Shown piece after piece: positions 16,475 through 23,654 of a DNA stretch of 23,727 nt. The notes beneath the pieces were generated by a model. The model was given only the letters and a program-made list of their open reading frames with translations. It had not been told where the DNA came from and did not search any database. The position numbers and the translations under genes were made by a program. Positions within the stretch are counted from its first letter, which is position 1. Each line of letters starts with the position of its first letter. This DNA is from [Eubacterium] saphenum (lineage in GTDB: Bacteria > Bacillota > Clostridia > Oscillospirales > Ruminococcaceae): the NCBI GenBank assembly GCA_004555635.1, contig SFHN01000005.1:1-23727 (forward strand), in the 5' to 3' direction.

Positions 16475-16485
16475 TCAGAAAATAA

Positions 16486-17355
16486 ATGAGCCGCGCTATG
16501 AGAAAAGCAATCGTGTTACTGACAGTTTCGCTGCTGCTTTCGGGCTGCGCGAAAACGGAGAGCCTGCCCGAAAGCAACCTCCCCGATACTTCTTCGGTAA
16601 GCAGGCAGACCGAGAAAACCGACACGTCTGCCGATCCGGAAAGCGCCGACCCGCCCGCAGAAACCGACAGCGCTTTTGAAGCCGAACCTCCGCAGAAAAG
16701 CGCGGAGCAGGAGCGGCTTGAGCGGCTTATTCTTGACACGCGCGGAACAGACCCTATTCCGCAGTTCAATGAGCTTGCCTATCCGCCCGAAAGCTATGCG
16801 CTTTTCCCTATGCTTTTTGGGGACTTTGACCTTGACGGGAAAGAGGAGCTTTTCGCGGTTTTCAGCGCCCAAAGCGGCTATGAAAACGCGGTTGCCGGCG
16901 AAGTGTGGTTTGCCTGCGGCGAGAGCGCGAAAAGGCTTGACGACGAGCCTGTTCCTGTTTGGGATATCGGCGCGTTCAGGGTGCTTGACGAGGAGAACGC
17001 TCTTATAGCATACAGCTATCTTGCCGCAACCTACCGAATCGACAGCATATGGAAGGTCGGCGGCTCTAACGTGCAGAAAACCGAAATAGACGGCTTCGCG
17101 AAAATGGATTTTGAGCCGAGCGAATACGGCGGCTTTTTTGCAAAGCACAGCACCTATGACGCGGTATACGGAAGCGGCGGTCACACTTGGAAGTCTTATT
17201 GGTGCTACTATGACGCAGAAAACAACAAAATGGTGCAGTATGAAGCACACGAGATAACCGAGGAAGAACTTCTCGCATACAGCGGCGGCGCAGAGGCGCT
17301 GGACGTGATACTGTCCGATGAACTTAAACGAGATACAGAATCTCCTGCTGTTTGA
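16486..17355 (+). CDS. Putative lipoprotein of unknown function, probably frameshifted near its 3' end
   Basis: 289 residues. Start ATG 16486 or ATG 16498; the only site, GAGGTGA at 16466-16472, lies inside the repeat element and is 13 nt from the first ATG, so I use that one. The signal peptide ends in a lipobox (LLLSGC, Cys at about residue 21 from ATG 16486), predicting a membrane-anchored lipoprotein. A Ser/Asp/Glu/Pro-rich linker (about 25-70) leads to a globular domain (about 80-280) with GDFDLDGKEELF, a D-x-D-x-D-G calcium-loop-like segment common in Ruminococcus surface proteins. The last 9 residues look unlike the rest, and an open frame in the +1 phase continues sensibly to 17503. 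If one A at 17326-17328 is extra, the full protein would be 338 residues. Confidence 0.75.
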   Translation: MSRAMRKAIVLLTVSLLLSGCAKTESLPESNLPDTSSVSRQTEKTDTSADPESADPPAETDSAFEAEPPQKSAEQERLERLILDTRGTDPIPQFNELAYPPESYALFPMLFGDFDLDGKEELFAVFSAQSGYENAVAGEVWFACGESAKRLDDEPVPVWDIGAFRVLDEENALIAYSYLAATYRIDSIWKVGGSNVQKTEIDGFAKMDFEPSEYGGFFAKHSTYDAVYGSGGHTWKSYWCYYDAENNKMVQYEAHEITEEELLAYSGGAEALDVILSDELKRDTESPAV

Positions 17356-17503
17356 CAACGGGGTGATATGTATCAACTACACTCACGAAACCTACGCGAA
17401 CTTTTTCCGCTGCTTTGATACTGCGGGAGGGGCGCTGAAGGATATAACACCAGAGGAAAATAACGGGGTATATTTATCCCGCTTTCCCGAGGAAAACGGA
17501 TAA
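17318..17503 (+). CDS. Out-of-frame continuation of the lipoprotein, or separate small ORF
   Basis: An open frame of 61 codons starting at ATG 17318 inside the lipoprotein gene, +1 relative to it, ending 17 nt before the esterase gene. No ribosome binding site precedes the ATG. Codon use is like the neighbours, and the peptide (NEIQNLLLFDNGVICINY...) has a strand-like pattern. Joining CTT (17323-17325) to AAC (17327-17329) fuses it smoothly to the lipoprotein (ILSDEL-NEIQNLLLFDNG). I read it as the lipoprotein's displaced C-terminus rather than an independent gene. Confidence 0.4.
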   Translation: MNLNEIQNLLLFDNGVICINYTHETYANFFRCFDTAGGALKDITPEENNGVYLSRFPEENG

Positions 17504-17520
17504 TAAAAGGAGAAAACAAA

Positions 17521-18582
17521 ATGGCATTTTCGATACCCGAAAACAAAAAGCTGATAGCTGCGGACGACGCCTGCTTTAAGTATATGGGAAGAATTGATTT
17601 TGACGATAAAAAGCGCCCCGTTATGGTGTGGCCAGCGAGCTGCGCGGACACAGTGTTTACGGGTACGTCGCTTTCGGTTGTTGTGAACAACCGCCGCTTT
17701 CAGGAAACCACGCATTTCGCGGTGATAATTGACGGCGTTATGCAAAAGGTGTTTATGGGAGATTCCGCAGAGGACGAAATGTTTACCGTCGCGGAAAATC
17801 TCGAGGATAAGCCCCACACGCTGCGCATTCTGAAAACGCTCGCCGCGCAGCACTATCTGACGTTTGTCGGGATAGTCGTTGACGAGGGCGCTTCGGTAAG
17901 CAATCCCTGCCACAAGTACGACTGCAAGCTTGAGGTTTACGGCGACAGCGTTTCGGCGGGCGAGGTTGTTGAGCAGCTTTATTATGAGGGACAAGGCGAC
18001 CCCGAGGGTCACAACAACCGCTACGACAACTCGCATTTCAGCTATCCTTCGGCGCTTTCGCGAAAGCTTAACGCGGAGCTTCACGACATTGCGCAGGGCG
18101 GCATTGCGCTGCTTGACGGCACGGGATTTTTCTGTGCGGACAATCTCAAGGGAATGGTAAGCTGCTTCGACAAGATACAGTACAGCCCCTACGCGCCGAC
18201 AAAGCAGTGGGACTTCTCGCGCTTTACTCCCGACTTTGTGATTATCGCAATCGGACAAAACGACCACAATCCCGACCCCGAGCGCATTAAAACCCCCGAA
18301 TTCCGCGCCTACTGGAAGGGCGAATACATAAAGCTTCTGTCGTCGCTTATGGAGAAGTATCCGAACGCGCAGTTTGTGCTTATGCTGACAGTGCTTCGCC
18401 ACGACACGACGTGGGACGACGCGCTCGAGGAAATCACCCGCGAAGTAAACAGTGCGCGCGTGACGCACTTCAAATTCCGCCGCAACGGCGACGCAACAAA
18501 CGGTCACCCCCGTGCAACCGAGCAGGAGGAAATGGCAGGCGAGCTTTACACCTACTTAAAGGACAAGCTGCCTAAGCGCTGA
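17521..18582 (+). CDS. SGNH-fold esterase resembling CE2 acetyl esterases
   Basis: 353 residues. An N-terminal beta-sandwich (about 1-125) is followed by an SGNH hydrolase domain, the two-domain layout of CE2 carbohydrate acetyl esterases. Block I is VYGDSVSAG (catalytic S143), a glycine block reads DIAQGGIALL, block III is IIAIGQNDHN, and the catalytic histidine is H329 in NGHPRATEQ. The usual Asp three residues before the His is replaced (TNGH), as allowed in CE2, which can use a Ser-His dyad. Unlike most CE2 enzymes there is no signal peptide, so it would act on imported acetylated oligosaccharides, consistent with the xylosidase operon elsewhere in the window. AAAGGAG precedes ATG 17521. 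Probably co-transcribed with the lipoprotein gene. Confidence 0.85.
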   Translation: MAFSIPENKKLIAADDACFKYMGRIDFDDKKRPVMVWPASCADTVFTGTSLSVVVNNRRFQETTHFAVIIDGVMQKVFMGDSAEDEMFTVAENLEDKPHTLRILKTLAAQHYLTFVGIVVDEGASVSNPCHKYDCKLEVYGDSVSAGEVVEQLYYEGQGDPEGHNNRYDNSHFSYPSALSRKLNAELHDIAQGGIALLDGTGFFCADNLKGMVSCFDKIQYSPYAPTKQWDFSRFTPDFVIIAIGQNDHNPDPERIKTPEFRAYWKGEYIKLLSSLMEKYPNAQFVLMLTVLRHDTTWDDALEEITREVNSARVTHFKFRRNGDATNGHPRATEQEEMAGELYTYLKDKLPKR

Positions 18583-18603
18583 TTTGAACATTATAACGAG
18601 AAC

Positions 18604-18638
18604 GCCCGAGAATTTCTTCTCGGGCATAACTTTTATGC
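18604..18638 (+). terminator. Terminator between convergent genes
   Basis: GCCCGAGAA (18604-18612), loop TTTC, TTCTCGGGC (18617-18625), then ATAACTTTT; a second small palindrome GCATAA/TTATGC (18624-18638) overlaps the end. It lies between the esterase (+) and the coiled-coil gene (-) and could act on both strands. Confidence 0.75.
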
Positions 18639-18645
18639 GACTTCT

Positions 18646-19200
18646 TTACTTCTTCGGCGCTGCGGGCTGTGCGGGGCGGGGAGCAGGCGCGGGCTGCACC
18701 GTTTTCTGCGGGGGAACCTGCTGGGGCTGACCCGACTTTCCCGCGAGATTTGTGCGGAGCATATGGATATCCGCCAAGTCCTTGCTGAGCACATTTTCAA
18801 GCGTTGCAAGCTTTGTGTCAGCAAACTGATTTGCGGCGGCGTAAAGGCTGTTAGACTCCTTCTGCGCGGCGGTGATTATTTCGTTCGCGCGGGTGTGCGC
18901 CTCGCGCATTATGTCCTCGTGGTCGAGTATCTGCTTTCTGCGTGCTTCCGCGTCCTTGATGATTGCGGCAGCCTCCTGCTTCGCTTTCTCGATGATTGCG
19001 GTGCGGTCGCTTACGATGTGCTTTGCATCGTCGATTTCCTCGGGGATAAGGCGGCGGATTCGGTAAACAATCTCCGTCATCTTTCCGACGTCAACGAGGT
19101 CTTTCTTTCCGAACGGGAACCTTACCGCCTTGTCAAGAGTGTCGTCGAGCATATCGATAAGCTCATCGAGAGAGTAGCTTGCGAGTGCGTTGTTATCCAT
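18646..19200 (-). CDS. Coiled-coil (DivIVA/ATPase-subunit-like) protein
   Basis: 184 residues. The N-terminal ~55 residues (LDELIDMLDDTLDKAVRFPFGKKDLVDVGKMTEIVYRIRRLIPEEI) form a short helical domain. Residues about 55-150 are a long charged, alanine-rich coiled coil (AIIEKAKQEAAAIIKDAEARRKQIL), and the tail (about 155-184) is Pro/Ala/Gln rich. Similar proteins downstream of coaD in many Clostridia are annotated as ATPase or DivIVA-like, from coiled-coil similarity only. No nucleotide-binding motif is present, so 'ATPase' would be misleading. AGGAGG precedes the start, 21 nt after coaD. A cell-envelope or division scaffold role is plausible but inferred. Confidence 0.8.
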   Translation of the reverse strand: MDNNALASYSLDELIDMLDDTLDKAVRFPFGKKDLVDVGKMTEIVYRIRRLIPEEIDDAKHIVSDRTAIIEKAKQEAAAIIKDAEARRKQILDHEDIMREAHTRANEIITAAQKESNSLYAAANQFADTKLATLENVLSKDLADIHMLRTNLAGKSGQPQQVPPQKTVQPAPAPRPAQPAAPKK

Positions 19201-19221
19201 TATATTTTCCTCCTGAATATT

Positions 19222-19764
19222 TTACTTGTTATTTTCGCTGTTATCCTGCTTTTTCTGAGCGGCAAGCTTTGCGGCGTTAAAGTCCGCGGTCAGCTTCTGC
19301 TTTATCTGCTCGTGAATAGGCGCGGGAACGTATTTTGACAAGTCGCCGCCGAACATTGCCACCTGCTTAACCATACTCGACGAAATGAACGTCGTGTTCA
19401 GCCCCGACGGGATAAACACGGTTTCCGCGCGGGGGTTAAGGTCCTTGTTCGTGTGCGCCATCTGAAACTCGTACTCGAAATCCGATGTCGCGCGAAGCCC
19501 TTTCACGATAACGTCGATATCGGGACGCTTGCTGAAATAGTCCGCTAGAAGCCCGTCATAGCTTGCGATTTCGACGTTTGGGATATCCTCCGTTGCCTTT
19601 CGCAGAAACTCGCAGCGCTCGGGAATCGTAAAGCTGTATGATTTCAGCGGGTTAATCAGAACAACGACAATCAGCTTGTCAAACATCTTTGCCGCGCGCG
19701 TGATTATATCGAGGTGCCCGTTTGTAACGGGGTCAAAACTTCCGGGGTAGATTGCTGTTTTCAT
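19222..19764 (-). CDS. coaD: Phosphopantetheine adenylyltransferase
   Basis: 180 residues, slightly longer than the usual ~160 through a charged C-terminal extension. The enzyme joins ATP and 4'-phosphopantetheine to give dephospho-CoA, the penultimate step of coenzyme A synthesis. YPGSFDPVTNGHLD at the N-terminus contains the T14-N-G-H17 nucleotidyltransferase motif. The C-terminal side has FISSSMVKQVAMFGGDLSKYVP, matching the family's ISS.x.V...A.FGGD...VP motif. The start codon overlaps the rsmD stop (ATGA), with AGGAGG inside rsmD, so the two are translationally coupled. Confidence 0.97.
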   Translation of the reverse strand: MKTAIYPGSFDPVTNGHLDIITRAAKMFDKLIVVVLINPLKSYSFTIPERCEFLRKATEDIPNVEIASYDGLLADYFSKRPDIDVIVKGLRATSDFEYEFQMAHTNKDLNPRAETVFIPSGLNTTFISSSMVKQVAMFGGDLSKYVPAPIHEQIKQKLTADFNAAKLAAQKKQDNSENNK

Positions 19765-20327
19765 TCGTCAGCCTCCTGTTCGCCGTCCGCGGCGGGTCGG
19801 TAGATGGAAACCGACGTGCGCGAGTGCCGAAGCAGCTTTACAAGCTCAAACCGCCCGACCCTGTGCGGGAGAACGGTTTCGCGCTCGTGCTCGCAGATAA
19901 TAACGCCGTTTTCGCTCATCTTTTCCACCAGCTTTGGCAACGCCTTTTTGATTATATCGTGATTATAGGGCGGGTCAAGCAGCGCTATGTCAAACACCGC
20001 GCGCGTGCTTTTGAGAAACGCGCCGAACGGCATATTCGCCACCTTTGCGCCATCTTCAAGACCCGTTGATTTAAGGTTTTGGCGAACCGTTTTTACTGAC
20101 ACCGCCGCGCTGTCAACGAAGTAGCACTCCTTTGCCCCGCGCGAAAGAGCTTCGATACCGAGCTGCCCGCTGCCCGCGAACAAATCAAGCACCGTCCTGC
20201 CCTCTATCTCAAACTGAACAGCGCTGAAAATCGCTTCCTTTACGCCGTCGGTAGTCGGTCGTACAACGTCCGTTCCTTCGACGGTTATCAGCTTGCGGCC
20301 CCGCGCTTTTCCTGTGATAACTCTCAT
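19761..20327 (-). CDS. rsmD: 16S rRNA (guanine966-N2)-methyltransferase
   Basis: 188 residues, the usual length. N-terminal MRVITGKARGRKL and RPTTDGVKEAIFSA are family signatures. SAM motif I is VLDLFAGSGQLGIEA (about 46-60), and the catalytic motif DPPY is at 118-121. It methylates G966 (E. coli numbering) of 16S rRNA during small-subunit assembly. It lies between uvrC, 10 nt upstream, and coaD, which it overlaps. The rsmD-coaD pair is the Bacillus ylbH-ylbI pair. Its start has only a weak ribosome site, so coupling to uvrC translation is likely. Confidence 0.96.
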   Translation of the reverse strand: MRVITGKARGRKLITVEGTDVVRPTTDGVKEAIFSAVQFEIEGRTVLDLFAGSGQLGIEALSRGAKECYFVDSAAVSVKTVRQNLKSTGLEDGAKVANMPFGAFLKSTRAVFDIALLDPPYNHDIIKKALPKLVEKMSENGVIICEHERETVLPHRVGRFELVKLLRHSRTSVSIYRPAADGEQEADE

Positions 20328-20337
20328 CTGTATATCT

Positions 20338-22158
20338 CTAAAACCTTTCCTGAATAAAATTATAAAGCTCTCTTGCTTTTTCCTCGCTCACCTTTGCGGC
20401 GGCGCGAAGCTGCGCGATATCGGCGTTTTTCATACCCTGCTTTGTCTTGAACGCTTTCAGCAGCGCCTGCGCTTTAGCCTCGCCGATACCGGGGATTTCG
20501 GTCAGTTCAAGCGTGTAGTTCTTCTGCTTGTGCTTTACCCGCTGAAACGAAATCGAGAAGCGGTGAACCTCGTCCTGTATATTCGTCAGCAGGTTAAACA
20601 GCGCCTTGTTCGCGCTCACCTGAATTTCTCCGCCCGCTTTGGCAATAGCGCGGGTGCGGTGCTTGCTGTCCTTTACAAGACCGAACAGCGGAACGTCGAT
20701 TCCAAGCTCGTCAAATACCTCTGCGACTGCCGCGATATGCCCCTTTCCTCCGTCGAGAAGGATAAGGTCGGGCAGCGGCGCAAAGCTTTCGTCCCCGTCA
20801 AGATAGCGCTGCATTCGCCTGCGCAATACCTCCTGCATACACGCGTAGTCGTTTTGCCCGACAACGTCCTTTATGCTGAATTTCCTGTACCCCGCCTTGA
20901 ACGGCCGCCCGTTTCGGTAGACAATCATACCGCCTACGCGCCCGTCCTCGCCGAAGTTCGAGATATCGTAGCTTTCTATGATGTAGGGTATCTTTTCAAG
21001 TCCAAGCAGCGTTTTAAGGCTTTCGAGCGAACTGATTTCCTTTGCCGTCCGCCCGACCTTTAGCGCAAGGTACTCGTTCGCGTTGTTTTTAGCAAGCACA
21101 ACCTGCGACAGACCGTCGCCGCGCTGCGGAACGACAAACCTAACGGTATGCCCCGAGCGCTCTTTCAGAAGCTCTGTAATAAGCTCCTCGTCCTCAAAGC
21201 TCTCGTCGATGTAGATTTCCTTCGGAATATCCTCCCGCTCGGAGTAATATCCGAGGAGAAAATCGCGCCGCATTGCCGCGGGGTCATACTCGTCGCCGAT
21301 AAAGAAATTTTCCTTGTCGATAAGCCGCCCACCGCGGTATTTTATCACCGCAAAGCTAGCCATACCGACGTTCTGCGCGCCGCCGACGATATCGTAGTTC
21401 TGCTTGTAGTCGAGAATTTTCTGCCCGTTCTGAAGCCGCGTTATCGCGGCAATTCTGTCGCGCAGCCGCGCCGCCTTTTCAAATTCAAGCGCCTCTGCGG
21501 CTTCTTCCATTTCCTTTTTAAGCTGCTCAACGGTGGGCTTGCTTCCGCTTTGGATATACTCGATAGCTTCGTTTACGATATTCTTGTATTCCTCCGAGGA
21601 AAGCTGCCCCCTGCAAAGCCCCATACACTTTTTTATGTCGTAGTTAAGGCAGGGGCGCTCCTTTCGGAACGCGGCGGGAAACTTCTTCGAGCAGGTCGGC
21701 AGCATAAACAGGCTGTTCGCTTCCTCTACCGTCTGCTTTACGGTGTATCCGCTTGTAAACGGTCCGATGTAGTCGGCGTTTTCGTCAGAAGTGTTAAGCG
21801 CGTAGGTTATCCTCGGGAACAGCTCGCGGGAAATCTTGATGTAGTTATACCCCTTGTCGTCCTTCAGGAGAATATTGTATTTCGGCTGATGAAGCTTTAT
21901 CAGCGAGCACTCAAGCACCAGCGCGTCAAGCTCCGTCGAGGTGCAGATGAAATCGAAGTCGTATATATTCTCGACCAGCTTCAGCGTTTTCGCGTTGTGA
22001 GCGGCGAGCGAGCGGAAATATGACGTAACGCGGTTTTTAAGCAGCTTTGCCTTGCCGACATAAATAATCAGCCCGTTTTTGTCCTTGTGGAGATACACTC
22101 CGGGACACATCGGCAGCTTGTTTGCTTTTTCTCGCAAGTATGAAAGACGTTCGTTCAT
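20338..22158 (-). CDS. uvrC: UvrABC system protein C, excinuclease subunit
   Basis: 606 residues, full length. N-terminal GIY-YIG nuclease domain: GVYLHKDKNGLIIYVGKAKLLKNRVTSYF at 20-48, giving the 3' incision. The UVR domain (about 205-240, LKKEMEEAAEALEFEKAARLRDRIAAI) contacts UvrB. The RNase H-like endonuclease region (about 380-545, YDISNFGEDGRVGGMIVYRNG... LILLDGGKGHI) makes the 5' incision. A helix-hairpin-helix tail is at about 555-606 (LTEIPGIGEAKAQALLKAF). GGGTGA lies 5 nt before the ATG. First gene of a four-gene leftward operon. Confidence 0.97.
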   Translation of the reverse strand: MNERLSYLREKANKLPMCPGVYLHKDKNGLIIYVGKAKLLKNRVTSYFRSLAAHNAKTLKLVENIYDFDFICTSTELDALVLECSLIKLHQPKYNILLKDDKGYNYIKISRELFPRITYALNTSDENADYIGPFTSGYTVKQTVEEANSLFMLPTCSKKFPAAFRKERPCLNYDIKKCMGLCRGQLSSEEYKNIVNEAIEYIQSGSKPTVEQLKKEMEEAAEALEFEKAARLRDRIAAITRLQNGQKILDYKQNYDIVGGAQNVGMASFAVIKYRGGRLIDKENFFIGDEYDPAAMRRDFLLGYYSEREDIPKEIYIDESFEDEELITELLKERSGHTVRFVVPQRGDGLSQVVLAKNNANEYLALKVGRTAKEISSLESLKTLLGLEKIPYIIESYDISNFGEDGRVGGMIVYRNGRPFKAGYRKFSIKDVVGQNDYACMQEVLRRRMQRYLDGDESFAPLPDLILLDGGKGHIAAVAEVFDELGIDVPLFGLVKDSKHRTRAIAKAGGEIQVSANKALFNLLTNIQDEVHRFSISFQRVKHKQKNYTLELTEIPGIGEAKAQALLKAFKTKQGMKNADIAQLRAAAKVSEEKARELYNFIQERF

Positions 22159-22168
22159 TTTTTCACCC

Positions 22169-22188
22169 TATGCACTATATAGTGTATA
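22169..22188. promoter_or_regulatory. Palindrome at the predicted uvrC transcription start
   Basis: A near-perfect 20-bp palindrome whose core CACTATATAGTG (22173-22184) is exact; only one base pair (22172/22185) breaks the symmetry. It lies just downstream of the uvrC -10 box, at roughly +1 to +20, an ideal site for a repressor. It does not match the GAAC-N4-GTTC LexA box of Firmicutes. It could instead form a 5' hairpin in the mRNA close to the start codon. Confidence 0.55.
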
Positions 22189-22195
22189 CGCTTAT

Positions 22196-22224
22196 ATTGT
22201 ATCATCTTTTTGCAAAAATTACAA
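22196..22224 (-). promoter_or_regulatory. SigA promoter of uvrC-rsmD-coaD
   Basis: Minus strand TTGTAA (22224-22219), 17 bp, TACAAT (22201-22196), with TGA directly before the -10 hexamer (an extended -10). About 40 nt upstream of the uvrC start. Confidence 0.8.
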
Positions 22225-22260
22225 GTGCTTTGCGCGTATTTTTTCAGACAAATTGCGCGG

Positions 22261-22289
22261 GCATTTTTACCGCCGCTCGGACATACTTT
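22261..22289 (+). promoter_or_regulatory. Candidate SigE/SigG-type sporulation promoter
   Basis: GCATTTT (22261-22267), 14 bp, CATACTTT (22282-22289) resembles the SigE pattern (about KMATATT, 13-15 bp, CATACAnT). It faces the operon containing ylbJ, which is SigE-controlled in Bacillus. The match is good but not perfect, and no good SigA promoter is seen there. Confidence 0.45.
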
Positions 22290-22323
22290 TATATGAGGCG
22301 CTGTTATTCTCATAACCTCGGCT

Positions 22324-22617
22324 TTGGCGGCTGCGGTGTTTTCGATAGTCGGCGGTTCATCGTCGGGAGCGGCTTTGGCGGCGCTTTTGGCTCTGGCGGC
22401 GGGCAGCTTTGCAGGCGGACGGGTTACGGGAACGCTCCGCCGCCGCGATGGGCTGAAGTGCGGCGCGATATGCGGGCTGACGCTGCTCACGCCGCTTGTT
22501 GTGCTGTCGCTTGTGTTCGGGCTTTTCGGCTGGGTAATGCTGCTTGTAAAGGCGGCGGTCTGCGTGGCGTTTGCTGCAGCAGGCGGAGTGTTCGGCGTAA
22601 ACAGCGGGACGATATGA
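22324..22617 (+). CDS. TIGR04086-like small membrane protein
   Basis: 97 residues from TTG 22324, all hydrophobic helices: about 1-10 (part of helix 1), 14-31, 46-69 and 70-92, joined by a basic loop (GRVTGTLRRRDGLKCG). Helix spacing, the GG(R/K) turn after helix 2 and the GGVFGVN end match the TIGR04086 family found near sporulation genes. The frame is open back to 22297 and would add GAVILITSA, completing helix 1, but offers only ATT or ATA as starts; GAGG at 22295-22298 is 7 nt before ATT 22306. The true start is unsure. It overlaps the next gene by ATGA. Function is unknown. Confidence 0.7.
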   Translation: MAAAVFSIVGGSSSGAALAALLALAAGSFAGGRVTGTLRRRDGLKCGAICGLTLLTPLVVLSLVFGLFGWVMLLVKAAVCVAFAAAGGVFGVNSGTI

Positions 22618-23654
22618 AAGCGAAGGATATTCTCATAACGCTTGCAGCGCTGTCTGCGGGGGCGCTGCTGCTGATTTTCCCGAAGGAGATGGCGCAGGCG
22701 GTGTCCTTATCCTGCAAGGACTGCCTTGAAATCATCATTCCGTCGCTGTTTCCGTTTACGGTTTTTGCGGTGTTTCTGCAAAAAAGCGGGCTTTACCGAA
22801 CGGTTCTGAAGCCGCTTTCTTTGCCGCTGTCAAAGCTTCTTAAAGCGGACGAGGAGCTGTGCGGGCTTATCCTGCTGTCGAACATCGGCGGCTATCCCGT
22901 CGGCGCGCGTCTTTTAAGCGAGGAGGTTCGCGCGGGGCGGCTGAACAAGACTGACGCAGAGCGGCTTCTCTGCTGCTGCTTCGGAAGCGGGCCGTCGTTT
23001 GTTATAGGGCTTGCGGGACTGCGGGTTTTCGGAAGCGCAGCGGTTGGTGCGGTGATATACTGCGGCTGTCTTATAAGCTCGCTTATCATCGCGAGATTTT
23101 TGGCTTCGGGGATAGCCTTGCGCGTTACCCCCGCCGAAGCGTGCGAAAAAAAACGCGGTGCGGAATGCTTCATAAGCTCGGTTACGGACGGCGCGCGTGT
23201 TATGTTTACGGTGTGCGCGATGATAGTGGGTTTTGCGGTGCTGTCGCGTATGGCGGAGCTTTGTGCGGAGCAGTTTGCGGTAGCGCTTTTTGCGGATGGG
23301 TCGCCGCTTTCGGTGCTGCTTGAGGTCAGCTGCGTGCGGGAGCTTTCGCCGTCGCGCGCGTGGGCGCTGCCGTTCTGTGCGGCGGCGCTAAGCTTCGGGG
23401 GAGTCTGCGTTCAGCTTCAGGTCGCGGCGCTCGGCGCGGGGCTGTCTACAAAGCTGCTGCTGCTTTCGCGTATTCCCGCCGCAGCGATAAGCGCGCTTGT
23501 GTCCTGCTTCGCTTTTCTTCTCCCGAAATCCGCTGCGCCTGCCGTTGCCGACGGAACAGCGGTAGGCGCGTTTTCTTCGAGCGCTCTGTTAAGCGTATGC
23601 GTTGCGGCAATGAGCTGCATTCTCCTTATTACGACGAAACAGCGGAGAGGATAG
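22614..23654 (+). CDS. ylbJ: Sporulation integral membrane protein YlbJ
   Basis: 346 residues from ATG 22614, overlapping the upstream stop; the longer in-frame reading from 22122 runs through non-coding DNA and the other gene. Polytopic protein with Gate-domain features: CLEIIIPSLFPFTVF (37-51), LILLSNIGGYPVGARLLSEEV (85-105) and CCCFGSGPSFVIG (120-132), all characteristic of YlbJ. In Bacillus it is made in the mother cell under SigE and is needed for a normal spore cortex. In Bacillus it sits beside coaD (ylbI) and rsmD (ylbH); here it is divergent from that operon. It is shorter than the ~400-residue Bacillus protein. Its final codons lie inside the 53-bp tandem repeat. Confidence 0.92.
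   Translation: MKAKDILITLAALSAGALLLIFPKEMAQAVSLSCKDCLEIIIPSLFPFTVFAVFLQKSGLYRTVLKPLSLPLSKLLKADEELCGLILLSNIGGYPVGARLLSEEVRAGRLNKTDAERLLCCCFGSGPSFVIGLAGLRVFGSAAVGAVIYCGCLISSLIIARFLASGIALRVTPAEACEKKRGAECFISSVTDGARVMFTVCAMIVGFAVLSRMAELCAEQFAVALFADGSPLSVLLEVSCVRELSPSRAWALPFCAAALSFGGVCVQLQVAALGAGLSTKLLLLSRIPAAAISALVSCFAFLLPKSAAPAVADGTAVGAFSSSALLSVCVAAMSCILLITTKQRRG

Noticed and set aside
17323..17329. Programmed +1 frameshifting in the lipoprotein gene.
   Set aside because: The site CTT-AAA-C lacks the stop codon and upstream Shine-Dalgarno stimulator of the prfB type; a mutation or sequencing error is simpler.
22122..22613. An N-terminal extension of ylbJ to ATG 22122.
   Set aside because: It would read through the uvrC start region, the promoters and another coding frame. 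YlbJ homology begins at ATG 22614, which overlaps the upstream stop in the usual ATGA manner.
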